Source: Pseudomonas simiae (GTDB lineage: Bacteria > Pseudomonadota > Gammaproteobacteria > Pseudomonadales > Pseudomonadaceae). From it: a stretch of DNA of 64,000 nt. Every line of letters begins with the position of its first letter. Within the stretch, counting starts at the first letter, position 1. The position numbers and the translations under genes were made by a program. Under the pieces are notes generated by a model. It made no database searches. It was not told the origin of the DNA and saw only the letters and a program-made list of their open reading frames with translations. Below, in pieces: positions 17,323 to 26,009 of the stretch. The stretch lies in assembly GCF_900111895.1 (NCBI RefSeq), contig NZ_FOKB01000006.1:1-64000 (forward strand). Direction: 5' to 3'.

Positions 17323-18764
17323 AGCGAGTTGCCTGGCTCACGTTGAGCCTTATCAGCCTGAGTGCCTGCACGGTCGGTCCAGACTTCCAGAGGCCGCAGG
17401 GCCCGCAAGTGACGCAATGGAGCGAGCCCCAGGGCCGCCAGGCGGCCAGCCGTGCGGTCAACGATCCGTTGCAGGAACGTTGGTGGGATGTGTTCCACGA
17501 CGAGCAACTCTCGGCCCTTACACGCCGTGCGCTCACCGATAACCTCGACCTGAAGTTGGCCAGCAGTCGCCTGCAACAAAGCCGGGCCGTACGCCAGGTG
17601 ACCACGGCCGAGCGTTATCCCAACGTCAACGCCAACGGTGATTACCAGCGCAAACGCAACAGTGGCAAAGGCTTGAGCGACCCGTCCGGCAACAACGGCC
17701 GTTCGGCATTCAACCAGTGGGACATGGGTTTCTCCGCGTCCTGGGAGCTGGACTTCTGGGGCCGCGTCAAACGCGAAACCGAAGCCGCCGACGCCACCTT
17801 GCAAGTCGCCGAAAACGACCGCCGTGCCGTGCTGTTGTCAGTGTTGGCCGAGACCGCTCAGAACTACATCCAACTGCGCGGTGTACAAAACACCCGCGCG
17901 GTCACCGAGCAGAACCTCGACGTCGCCCGTCACAGCCTCAAGCTCTCGCAGTTGCGCCTGGCTGACGGTGTGGCGACCGACCTGGACGTCGCCGAAGCCG
18001 CCGCCCAGGTCGCCGCTATTGAAGCGCGACTGCCGGATCTGCAACAGCGTCAGGACCAACTCATCAACGCCCTCAGCCTGTTGATGGGCGAACCGCCGCA
18101 GGCGCTGCATGCGCAACTGTCCAAGGACGCCGCCGTGCCGCAAACCCAGCGCCAGGTCGCGATTGGCCTGCCGTCGGAGCTGGCTGAGCGCCGCCCGGAT
18201 ATCCGCCAGGCCGAGGCGCGTTTGCATGCCGCCACCGCGAGCATCGGCGTGGCCAAGGGCGATTTCTACCCGCGCATCACCTTATCCGGCAGCCTCGGTT
18301 CCCAGGCCATGCAACTCTCGGATTTCGGTTCCTGGGGCTCCCGTGCCTTTGCCTTCGGCCCGCAGTTCAGCCTGCCGCTGTTCAATGGCGGGCGCTTGCA
18401 AGGCATGTTGAACCTGCGCGAAGCCCAGCAACAGGAAGCGGCGCTAGCGTACCAGCAAACCGTGCTGCGTGCCTGGCATGAGATCGACGACCAATTGACC
18501 CGCTACAACGCCAGCCAACTGCGCCGCGACAGTCTCGCCGAAGCCGTGCGTCAGAACCAGATTGCCCTGCGCACCGCGCAGCAGCAATACGTGGAAGGCG
18601 TGGTGGATTTCGTCAACGTGCTCACCGTGCAAAGCGCGCTGCTGGCCACGCAGGAGCAGTGGGTGGACAGTTCGACCGGCGTGTCGCTGGCGATGGTTGG
18701 CCTGTACAAAGCGTTGGGCGGGGGCTGGGAATCGGTCTACCCGCTGCAAACCGTTGGGCGCTGA
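17319..18764 (+). CDS. Outer-membrane efflux lipoprotein, NodT/OprM family
   Basis: A 481-residue TolC-like channel protein with a lipobox (LSAC, Cys16) and two outer-membrane-efflux repeats. The typical NodT features ACTVGPDF, LSQLRLADGVATDLDVAEA and VNVLTVQSALLATQEQWVD are present. It completes the tripartite pump encoded by the two genes before it. Confidence 0.93.
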   Translation: MKRVAWLTLSLISLSACTVGPDFQRPQGPQVTQWSEPQGRQAASRAVNDPLQERWWDVFHDEQLSALTRRALTDNLDLKLASSRLQQSRAVRQVTTAERYPNVNANGDYQRKRNSGKGLSDPSGNNGRSAFNQWDMGFSASWELDFWGRVKRETEAADATLQVAENDRRAVLLSVLAETAQNYIQLRGVQNTRAVTEQNLDVARHSLKLSQLRLADGVATDLDVAEAAAQVAAIEARLPDLQQRQDQLINALSLLMGEPPQALHAQLSKDAAVPQTQRQVAIGLPSELAERRPDIRQAEARLHAATASIGVAKGDFYPRITLSGSLGSQAMQLSDFGSWGSRAFAFGPQFSLPLFNGGRLQGMLNLREAQQQEAALAYQQTVLRAWHEIDDQLTRYNASQLRRDSLAEAVRQNQIALRTAQQQYVEGVVDFVNVLTVQSALLATQEQWVDSSTGVSLAMVGLYKALGGGWESVYPLQTVGR

Positions 18765-18798
18765 TCGACAAAGAGTTTTTGTCAGTCGCGAAATAAGG

Positions 18799-18817
18799 TG
18801 TAATGATAATTGCTCTC
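18799..18817 (+). promoter_or_regulatory. Fur box upstream of the ECF sigma gene
   Basis: The 19 bases starting TGTAATGATAAT match the Fur consensus GATAATGATAATCATTATC at 13 positions. The match is centred 30 bases before the chosen sigma start. Iron repression of the sigma gene is the expected arrangement for FecI-type systems. Confidence 0.75.
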
Positions 18818-18838
18818 AATAGTACGCCTGAGCTTTTC

Positions 18839-19348
18839 ATGGACACCGCGACTGACGGCCAGCAACAGCTTCATCTCCTGTACCGCGACCATCACGGCTG
18901 GCTGCAAGGCTGGCTGCGCAGGCGCCTGGGCGACCGCGAGCACGCGGCTGACGTGGCGCAGGACACCTTCCTGCGCCTACTGGTGTCCGGACGATTCCCG
19001 GGTGACAAGGAAAGCCGCAGCTACCTGGCGCAGATCGCACGCAACTTGGTGATCGACCAATGGCGGCGTCTACGCATCGAGCGTGCCTATCTGGAAAGCA
19101 TCACGCACCTGCCCGAGCCGGAATCGCCGTCCCTGGAAACCCGCGCGCTGATCCTCGAAACCCTGATGCAGATCGACGCCATGCTCGACCGCATGCCCGA
19201 CAACGTGCGCCAGGCGTTTTTGCTGTCGCAGTTCGAAGGCCTGAGTTACGCACAGATCGCCGAACGCTTGGGGGTGACTGTCAGCTCGGTACAGAAGTAC
19301 ATGACCCGCGCGATTGTTGCCTGCTATCAGGTGGCCTACGAAGAATGA
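18839..19348 (+). CDS. ECF sigma factor, FecI-like
   Basis: A 169-residue iron-starvation type sigma factor. Region 2 (about 10-75; LYRDHHGWLQGWLRRRLGD, ADVAQDTFLRLL) and region 4 (about 110-165; LSYAQIAERLGVTVSSVQKY) are complete. The ATG at 18839 is preferred because an earlier in-frame ATG (18803) lies inside the Fur box. It overlaps fecR by ATGA and should direct transcription of the receptor gene downstream. Confidence 0.92.
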   Translation: MDTATDGQQQLHLLYRDHHGWLQGWLRRRLGDREHAADVAQDTFLRLLVSGRFPGDKESRSYLAQIARNLVIDQWRRLRIERAYLESITHLPEPESPSLETRALILETLMQIDAMLDRMPDNVRQAFLLSQFEGLSYAQIAERLGVTVSSVQKYMTRAIVACYQVAYEE

Positions 19349-20295
19349 GACACGACGCCCCCATCGCCCCGGCGGTTGTCGAGCAGGCCAGCGAATGGCT
19401 GATGCTGCAATGGGGCGGCGCCCTGCAAGGCGAACAACGCCAGGCCTTTGCCCGCTGGCAGGCCGCCGACCCTGAGCATCGCCGTGCCTGGCAGCGTTTG
19501 CAGCAGCTGCAGCAAACCCTCGGCAGCGTGCCCGCCGACAGCGCCCGCGCCGTGTTGCGCGACACACCCGACACCCAACGCCGCGCTGCACTCAAGCTGC
19601 TCGGCCTGCTGTTGATGGCCGGCGGCAGTGGCTACCTGGTGCAACGCAGCGAGCCCTGGCAAGCCGCCTTCGCCGAATACCGCACCCGCACCGGCGAGAT
19701 TCGCCACGTCACCCTCAGTGACGGCACGCGGCTTGACCTCAACAGCGACAGCGCAGTCGACCTGCGTTTCAGCCCCCGCGAGCGGCGTATCCGCCTGATC
19801 CGCGGCGAGATCCTGCTGACCAGCGGCCACGACCCCATCCGCCCGTTGATCGTCGAGACCCCAGCCGGCGTCGTGCAGGCGCTGGGCACCCGTTTTGCCG
19901 TGTGCGAACTGGCCGATGGCAGCCGTGTCGACCTGTACGAAGGCCGCCTCCGCGTAACGCCGACCCATGGCGCAGCCGTGCAGATGAAGGCCGGTGACAG
20001 CCTGTGGTTCGACGCGCGTCACAGCGCGTCGCTGGCGGCGGTGAGCGCCAACGCCAGCAGTTGGACCGAACACCGCCTGATCGCCGAGCGCCAGCCGCTG
20101 GGCGAGTTTGTTGCGCAACTGAGTCGCTATCGTCCGGGGCTGTTGCGGTGTGACCAGGCGGTGGCGGGTTTGCTGCTCACTGGCGTGTTTCCGCTGAACG
20201 ATACCGATGCAATCCTAGCGGCACTGGAGCGCTCGCTACCGGTGCACGTACACGCGGTCACGCGCTACTGGGTGACGATCAAGGCGCGGGTCTGA
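19345..20295 (+). CDS. FecR-family sigma regulator (anti-sigma/signal transducer)
   Basis: A 316-residue inner-membrane protein: a cytoplasmic sigma-binding DUF4880-like part (about 1-75; SEWLMLQWGG..ARWQAADPEHRRAWQRL), one membrane helix (about 82-100), and a periplasmic FecR domain (about 115-210; VTLSDGTRLDLNSDSAVDLRF). It receives the signal from the receptor plug extension and controls the sigma factor. Two arginines directly before the membrane helix resemble a Tat signal, as in some FecR proteins. Confidence 0.92.
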   Translation: MRHDAPIAPAVVEQASEWLMLQWGGALQGEQRQAFARWQAADPEHRRAWQRLQQLQQTLGSVPADSARAVLRDTPDTQRRAALKLLGLLLMAGGSGYLVQRSEPWQAAFAEYRTRTGEIRHVTLSDGTRLDLNSDSAVDLRFSPRERRIRLIRGEILLTSGHDPIRPLIVETPAGVVQALGTRFAVCELADGSRVDLYEGRLRVTPTHGAAVQMKAGDSLWFDARHSASLAAVSANASSWTEHRLIAERQPLGEFVAQLSRYRPGLLRCDQAVAGLLLTGVFPLNDTDAILAALERSLPVHVHAVTRYWVTIKARV

Positions 20296-20387
20296 ACATT
20301 TTTTCATCCGTGCTTGTCGGTTTTTGCTTCCCGCTCGGGATACCTCTTGAAAGCCAATCAAGAAGCGTTCTCACGGGGAGTCCTGCA

Positions 20388-22841
20388 ATGCCGCACCACC
20401 CAATTCAACCTTTGGCCCGCGCCCTGCGCCGTGGCTTGTTTGTCAGCCTGTTGGCAACGGTGCCGATGGTGCCGACGCTGGGCTATGCCGAAGAAAGTGC
20501 CGAGGCGCAGCGCAGCTACAACATCCCGGCCGGCAACCTCGACCAGGCACTGAACCGCTTTGCCAGCGCCTCTGGCATTTTGCTGTCGGTCGATGCCTCA
20601 CTCACCGAAGGCAAGCGTAGCGCGGGCTTGCAGGGGCGCTATGGGGTCGAGTCGGGCCTGGAGCGGCTGCTGATGGGCAGCGGCCTGATGGCGATGCAAT
20701 CCCAGGGCGGGTGGTCGTTGCAGGCGGTGTCCAATGGCGGGCCTTTGCAACTGGGCGCCACCCAGATCAGCGGCCAGCAAACCCAGGAAAGTGCCTGGGG
20801 CCCGGTGGACGGCATTGTGGCGACGCGCAGTGCCTCCGGCAGCAAGACGGACTCATCGCTGGTGGAAATCCCCCAGACCATCAACGTGATCACCGCCGCC
20901 GAGATCAAGGCGCGCGGCGCGCAAAGCGTCACCCAGGCGTTGCTTTACACCCCCGGCATGACGGCGGGTGGTTTCGCCGACCGGGTCAAGTTGTTCGATG
21001 AGCCGACGTCCCGGGGCTTCTCGCCTACGCCCCTGTACCTCGACGGTCTGCACTTGCCTTACGGCGGCGGCAGCACTGGCGGTGCGTTGCAGATCGAGCC
21101 CTACTCCCTGGAGCGTATCGAAGTGCTCAAAGGCCCGGCCTCGGTGCTGTACGGGCAGAATCAGCCCGGCGGCATCGTCAACATGGTCAGCAAGCGCCCC
21201 AGCGAAACAGCGATCCACCAAGTGGTACTGGAAGCGGGCACCTACGAGCACAAAAGCGCGGCCATCGACCTGGGCGGCCCGCTGGATGAGCAAGGGCAAT
21301 TTCTGTATCGCCTCACCGGCCTGGCCAATGACGGCCAGGACGAAATCAATTACGTCGAAAACAAACGCCAGTTCATCGCTCCCAGTCTGACCTGGCGGCC
21401 TAGCGATGAAACCAGCGTGACGGTGTTTGCCCAATACCAGAAAGACAAAGGTGTACCCGAAGCCCAAGGCCTGCCGGCGTCCGGCACGCTGTGGGACAAC
21501 CCGAACGGCAAGATCAAGCGTGACGTGTTTATCGGCGAACCGGGCGTCAACCAGTACAACCGCGAGCAATACGCACTGGGCTACGAGATTTCCCATCGCC
21601 TGAACGACACCTGGACCCTCAAGCAAAACGCGCGTTACGCCGAGGTCGACGACCGCTACACCGCGCCGCTGCACGGCTACCGTTTTGTCGCCAACCCGGT
21701 CTCCGGCGTGCAGGACCAACGCTACCTGCAACGCTTCGGCGTGGACTGGGCGCAGAACAACAAAGTGTTTGGCGTGGACAGCATCGCCCAGGCTGAATTC
21801 GACACGGGCGCGCTGTCTCACACGATGATCTTCGGCCTGGATTACTACCATTCCAACTCGCTGTTCCATGGCCTGTATGACCGCAACCCACCGATCATCG
21901 ACCTGTTCAAGCCGGTCTACGGCCAGCGCCTGAACTTTGGCCAGCCGTACCGCTGGGACCGCACCATCACCCAGACCGGCCTGTACGTGCAGGACCAGAT
22001 CAAGCTGGATAAATGGGCGTTGGTACTGGGCGGCCGCTATGACTGGGCCAATGTGGTGAACAAAGAGCCCTTGACCGACACCCGCTTCGCCAGCAAAGAC
22101 CAGGCATTCACGGGGCGTGCGGGCCTGGTGTATCTGTTCGACAATGGCGTGGCCCCCTTCGTCAGCTACACCGAATCCTTCCTGCCGCTGGCTGGCACTG
22201 ACGCCAACCAAAAGCCATTCAAGCCGTCGACGGGCAATCAATATGAAGTCGGCGTGAAGTACCAGCCGCCTGGCCAGAAGAGTTTCGTGCAGGTCTCGGT
22301 CTACCAGCTGGACCAGGAAAATGTGCTCACCACCAACCCGGTGGACACCACCTTCAGTACTCAAAGCGGCGCCATGCGCTCACGCGGTGTGGAGCTGGAA
22401 GCCAAGGCCGTTCTCAGCGATGCCTGGGACATCGTCGCTTCGGCCTCGCGCAATGACATCAAATACACCAAGGACAACGATGGCCGCGAAGGCCGTCACC
22501 CTGCCGGCATCTCACCGCTCACCGCGTCAATGTGGGTCAACTACAGCGTGCTCGGCGACACCCCGCTGGCCGGCCTCGGCGCAGGCCTGGGCGTGCGCTA
22601 TGCGCGCCAAAGCCTGGGCGACTACTACGAGGGCGCCTTCAGTGTGCCGTCCTACAGTGTCTACGACGCCAGCCTGAGCTACGACCTGAGCCGTTCGCCA
22701 CTCAAACTCAAGGGCGTGAAACTGGCGATGAACGTGCAGAACCTCACCAACAAGACCTACGTCTCGCAGTGCACCAGTAACCTGGATTGCTATTACGGCG
22801 AAGGGCGCACGGTGGTGTCGAGCCTGACCTACGACTGGTAA
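20388..22841 (+). CDS. TonB-dependent siderophore receptor with signalling (STN) domain
   Basis: An 817-residue outer-membrane receptor. Signal peptide (1 to about 34), an STN signalling domain (about 43-115; SYNIPAGNLDQALNRFASASG), a TonB box/plug (about 150-270; VEIPQTINVIT, RIEVLKGPASVLYGQ..PGGIVN) and a 22-strand barrel ending in the aromatic TYDW. The plug and barrel resemble hydroxamate receptors of the FhuA/FoxA/FiuA group, so a xenosiderophore such as ferrioxamine or ferrichrome is plausible. The STN domain and the upstream sigma/FecR genes show cell-surface signalling. The ATG at 20388 has CGGGGAG 7 bases before it. Confidence 0.93.
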   Translation: MPHHPIQPLARALRRGLFVSLLATVPMVPTLGYAEESAEAQRSYNIPAGNLDQALNRFASASGILLSVDASLTEGKRSAGLQGRYGVESGLERLLMGSGLMAMQSQGGWSLQAVSNGGPLQLGATQISGQQTQESAWGPVDGIVATRSASGSKTDSSLVEIPQTINVITAAEIKARGAQSVTQALLYTPGMTAGGFADRVKLFDEPTSRGFSPTPLYLDGLHLPYGGGSTGGALQIEPYSLERIEVLKGPASVLYGQNQPGGIVNMVSKRPSETAIHQVVLEAGTYEHKSAAIDLGGPLDEQGQFLYRLTGLANDGQDEINYVENKRQFIAPSLTWRPSDETSVTVFAQYQKDKGVPEAQGLPASGTLWDNPNGKIKRDVFIGEPGVNQYNREQYALGYEISHRLNDTWTLKQNARYAEVDDRYTAPLHGYRFVANPVSGVQDQRYLQRFGVDWAQNNKVFGVDSIAQAEFDTGALSHTMIFGLDYYHSNSLFHGLYDRNPPIIDLFKPVYGQRLNFGQPYRWDRTITQTGLYVQDQIKLDKWALVLGGRYDWANVVNKEPLTDTRFASKDQAFTGRAGLVYLFDNGVAPFVSYTESFLPLAGTDANQKPFKPSTGNQYEVGVKYQPPGQKSFVQVSVYQLDQENVLTTNPVDTTFSTQSGAMRSRGVELEAKAVLSDAWDIVASASRNDIKYTKDNDGREGRHPAGISPLTASMWVNYSVLGDTPLAGLGAGLGVRYARQSLGDYYEGAFSVPSYSVYDASLSYDLSRSPLKLKGVKLAMNVQNLTNKTYVSQCTSNLDCYYGEGRTVVSSLTYDW

Positions 22842-22854
22842 CTGCCCGCATACG

Positions 22855-22955
22855 GTAGGAGCGAGCGTGCTCGCGAAAAACGCATGGAGCACGCGCCGCT
22901 ACCTGATAGCGCTGCGTTATCGTTGACGTCTTTCGCGAGCAAGCTCGCTCCTGCA
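22855..22955. repeat. REP pair (BIME) of the GAGCGAGC..GCTCGC type
   Basis: Two inverted copies of the common Pseudomonas repeat (22855-22882 and about 22921-22955) with the core GGAGCGAGC / GCTCGCTCC stand between two convergent genes. Each copy can fold by itself and the two can pair with each other. They may serve as terminator or mRNA stabiliser. Confidence 0.85.
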
Positions 22956-22971
22956 GGTCGTGGTTGAAGCC

Positions 22972-23676
22972 TTAAGGGTTCTGCAAGAACACCACATAAC
23001 CCCGAAACCAATCACTCCCCTGTAAATACCCCGGTTCCTCCCACGTCCCACCCTGGATCAAGCCAATCTTGAACGGCAGCCCCAGCCGGTTCATCCGCGG
23101 CAAGTACGCCGCGTAATCTGGGATGCTGTGCCGTCCCTGATAGGTCTGCACCACGACTTCATCCACCACGCCCTTGAGTTGGGCGATGGCGGCTGGGTCG
23201 GCGTTGCTGCTCCAGTCCATCAGGCCGGTGATGCTCAGGCGCAGGTCGGCGGGCAGGCGTTGACGCAGGTCGCGCAGGAAGCTGGCGTATTCATGCAGGT
23301 ATTGGGTGCGGGCGTCGAAGTCGATTTGGATGCCGACCACCGGGTTGCCCGCGTCGCGCCAGCGTTGCACCTGACCGAACAGTTGGCGGTAGACCTGCTC
23401 GGGCCAGTGCAGGGTGTGGGCGCGGTAGACGACCCAGATGTCGCCCTGGGTAAGGCGCGGCACACTGACGCCTTGGGCGATCATCTGCACGCCGCGCTGG
23501 GGCGCGCGGCGCGTGGAGTTGATCTGGCCCTGGAGGATGTACAGGGTTTTCGCCTGCTTGAGCACCGGCTGTGGCGTGACGCCGCTCCACAGCCAGAAAG
23601 CGTCATAGTCGCGGGCGTCGACGGCGCCGAAGGCCGGGCTTGCCAACAACAGCAAGCCTAACCATAGGTGCTTCAC
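22972..23676 (-). CDS. DUF3142-family exported protein
   Basis: A 234-residue protein with a signal peptide (about 1-17, ending AFG) and a domain like DUF3142, which looks like a TIM-barrel glycosidase-like fold (YDAFWLWSGV, GIQIDFDARTQYLHEYASFLRDLR, SITGLMDW, VVQTYQGRHS). The ID-FD motif at a strand end fits a sugar-hydrolase-like site, but no activity is known to me. I chose the GTG at 23676, which overlaps the upstream stop (GTGA) and gives a clean signal peptide; an ATG at 23703 is possible. Confidence 0.8.
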   Translation of the reverse strand: MKHLWLGLLLLASPAFGAVDARDYDAFWLWSGVTPQPVLKQAKTLYILQGQINSTRRAPQRGVQMIAQGVSVPRLTQGDIWVVYRAHTLHWPEQVYRQLFGQVQRWRDAGNPVVGIQIDFDARTQYLHEYASFLRDLRQRLPADLRLSITGLMDWSSNADPAAIAQLKGVVDEVVVQTYQGRHSIPDYAAYLPRMNRLGLPFKIGLIQGGTWEEPGYLQGSDWFRGYVVFLQNP

Positions 23677-25841
23677 CAGTAGTACTGCAGCGATTTGCCC
23701 CATTGGGTGTCGGCGAAGCTGCTTTTCAGCTGGCGGAACCAGGCTTTGCGCACGGCAGGTTCAACGTCTTGCCCGCCGCAGCTGTTGTAGCCCGACGGTG
23801 CGTAACAGTTGATCGCACGGAACAGTGCGTAGGCCTTGTCATTTTTCGGCGCCTTGGCGTTGCCGATCACCTGTTTGTAGCCATCCAGCCGCGAGAAGGT
23901 TTCCCCCTTGAAGTCCGACGCGGTGCTGCCCAGGCTGCCGGCGGCGCGGGCCTGCTCCAACGGCATGCCGTCCAGGCCGTTGCGCAGGATGAACTCACCC
24001 AGGCAGTTCAGGCCCTGCGGGTTTTTCGCATCGGCCTGCAAGGTCGCGGCGGTTTGCGCGATGCTCGGGCAGGCGTAGCCGGACTCGGCTTTGTCGCCGT
24101 TCCACTGGAACAGCTTCAAGGTCTGGCTGGCGCTGTAGACGTAGCCCAGGCTGGTGCCCAGTTTGTCGTCCGGGGCGGTGGTCGGCAGTTGCTTGAGGTC
24201 GTCGGCGAACGTTGCGTACTGGCCGCGCAGCAGGTCTTTGTAGAGCAGCACGAATTGCGCAGTCTGGCGCTCCAGCGGGTCGCTGGCCTGGGCGATCTGC
24301 TGGCGCAGCAACTCGGGACCGGCGACGTTGCGCAGCAGGATGTAGCGCACCTGCTTGGCGCTGATCGGCGAATCGGCGGCAAACACCTTGGCCAATTGGC
24401 CGCTGCGCTCGTAGTTCATGGCCAGGGCCAATTCCAACTGATCGCGTTGCAGCGGTAACTTCGCCAGCGGCAGCAATTGCAGCCAGAGCGCTTCGGCGCC
24501 TTTCCAGTCCTGCTTGGCTTCCAGGGCCAGGGCGCGCAGGGTCTGTTGGCTGAAGGCGAAGTAATTGAGGCTCGACGGCACACTCTGGGGCAATTGCTTC
24601 AACGCGGCGTCCGGTTGCTGCTCGATGTACAGCGCGCACACCGCCAGCAGGTAGTCGTACAGTTCCGGCGCGCTGGCGAACGCTGCTTTTTGCTTCTCCA
24701 GGTCCGCGCGGGAAAGGGCGGGTTGGTTGCCGCCGCGCATCACCATCAGGTCGCTGACGAGCTGGATCATCGGCGTGGTGACGGTCTCGCTATTGACCAT
24801 CAACAGCTTGAGGTCGGCTTCCTCCACCAGTTCATCCACCGACACATTGCGCTGCGCGTCTGTCGCTTCGGTCATCGACCAGGCGTAGGCCTCGGCGAGT
24901 TTGGTGTTATCTCCTGCCAACCAATAAACACGGCGCAACAGGCCACGGGCGGAGGCCAGGTATTCGCCTTGTGGATAAGTTTTCAGGTAGCCGAGAAAGC
25001 CTTCTTCGGCATCCCCCAGGGCGGACTTATCCACATGCTTGAGTTGCGGCATGCCGTATTCGTCAAAGGCTTCAGCCTGGGCCTGGTTCAAGGATGTACG
25101 CGCGGTCATGTACAGCGCGGTTTCCTTCAGCCAAGGCACCTGGCTGGAGCTGGCAGCGGCAAAACCGCGCTCAGCGTCACCGAAGCGACCGCTGTAGAAG
25201 TCGGCGGCGGCTTGCAGGTATGTACGGAACAGTTGGCCGTCGCTGGACTGGATCTGCTGGGCGTCCACCACCTGGCCGTCCCACGAACAGGCCGTGAGCA
25301 GTTGCAAGCGCGCCTTTATCAGCAGCTCACGCTCGGTCGCTGGCATGTCGGCCTTGATCACCTGGCTGATGAACGCAGTGGCGCTGTCATCATCGTTGCT
25401 GCGGCAACGGCTGCCCTCGCCATTCAGAAACGCTTCGCCTGCGGTCTTGTACTCGTCACGTTTGATGCCCAGCGGCTGTAGCAGCGTGTCGAGTTCGGCG
25501 GTGCGCGAGTCGTCCGGTTTGGTGTCGGGCTCGTCGCTGGTGGCGGGGACAGGCACCAGGCGATAGACCGGGAAGGGCACTGGGCCGAAGCCTTGGGCCA
25601 AATCGTCTTCACTCAAGGCATTGGGCGTAAGCGGTGCGGCCTTTTTGTCCGCCAGCAGCAGGCGCAGGTTCACGCGACTGTCGTTACCGGGGCTCAGGAA
25701 GGGCAGGTTGCTGCATGAATCGAGGCTGTCATGCGAGACGCGCCAATCGGGATAACACGAGTCGTCAGAGCTTGCCTGAGCGTGCTGGGTCATAGCCGCC
25801 AGCAATGTTAGTGCGAGGGGTGACAAAAAACCGATGCGCAT
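23673..25841 (-). CDS. Exported helical-repeat protein of unknown function
   Basis: A 722-residue protein with a signal peptide (about 1-22, ending AQA) and a mostly alpha-helical body of TPR-like repeats (for example FYSGRFGDAERGFAAA, KTYPQGEYLASARGLLRRVYWLAGD). The last 100 residues have several cysteines (CPSIAQ, GLNCLGEF, NCYAPSGYNSCGG). It is translationally coupled to the DUF3142 gene, so the two probably act together in the periplasm or at the outer membrane. I do not recognise a family with a known role. The ATG at 25841 is preferred for its signal peptide. Confidence 0.8.
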   Translation of the reverse strand: MRIGFLSPLALTLLAAMTQHAQASSDDSCYPDWRVSHDSLDSCSNLPFLSPGNDSRVNLRLLLADKKAAPLTPNALSEDDLAQGFGPVPFPVYRLVPVPATSDEPDTKPDDSRTAELDTLLQPLGIKRDEYKTAGEAFLNGEGSRCRSNDDDSATAFISQVIKADMPATERELLIKARLQLLTACSWDGQVVDAQQIQSSDGQLFRTYLQAAADFYSGRFGDAERGFAAASSSQVPWLKETALYMTARTSLNQAQAEAFDEYGMPQLKHVDKSALGDAEEGFLGYLKTYPQGEYLASARGLLRRVYWLAGDNTKLAEAYAWSMTEATDAQRNVSVDELVEEADLKLLMVNSETVTTPMIQLVSDLMVMRGGNQPALSRADLEKQKAAFASAPELYDYLLAVCALYIEQQPDAALKQLPQSVPSSLNYFAFSQQTLRALALEAKQDWKGAEALWLQLLPLAKLPLQRDQLELALAMNYERSGQLAKVFAADSPISAKQVRYILLRNVAGPELLRQQIAQASDPLERQTAQFVLLYKDLLRGQYATFADDLKQLPTTAPDDKLGTSLGYVYSASQTLKLFQWNGDKAESGYACPSIAQTAATLQADAKNPQGLNCLGEFILRNGLDGMPLEQARAAGSLGSTASDFKGETFSRLDGYKQVIGNAKAPKNDKAYALFRAINCYAPSGYNSCGGQDVEPAVRKAWFRQLKSSFADTQWGKSLQYYW

Positions 25842-26009
25842 GACGTGTCCTTGATCCTGAGTCCTTGGAGGAGGGCAATAATAGCGTGTTCCTGCATTTA
25901 CTTCGGAGAGGCCCTGCACAAATTGCTGATTTGTCCGATTCCAGCAGCCAGCCTGGATCTTTTGTCCTAGAGTGGCGGTGTTTGCGCTTGGGCAATCAGG
26001 GGAATCGAG

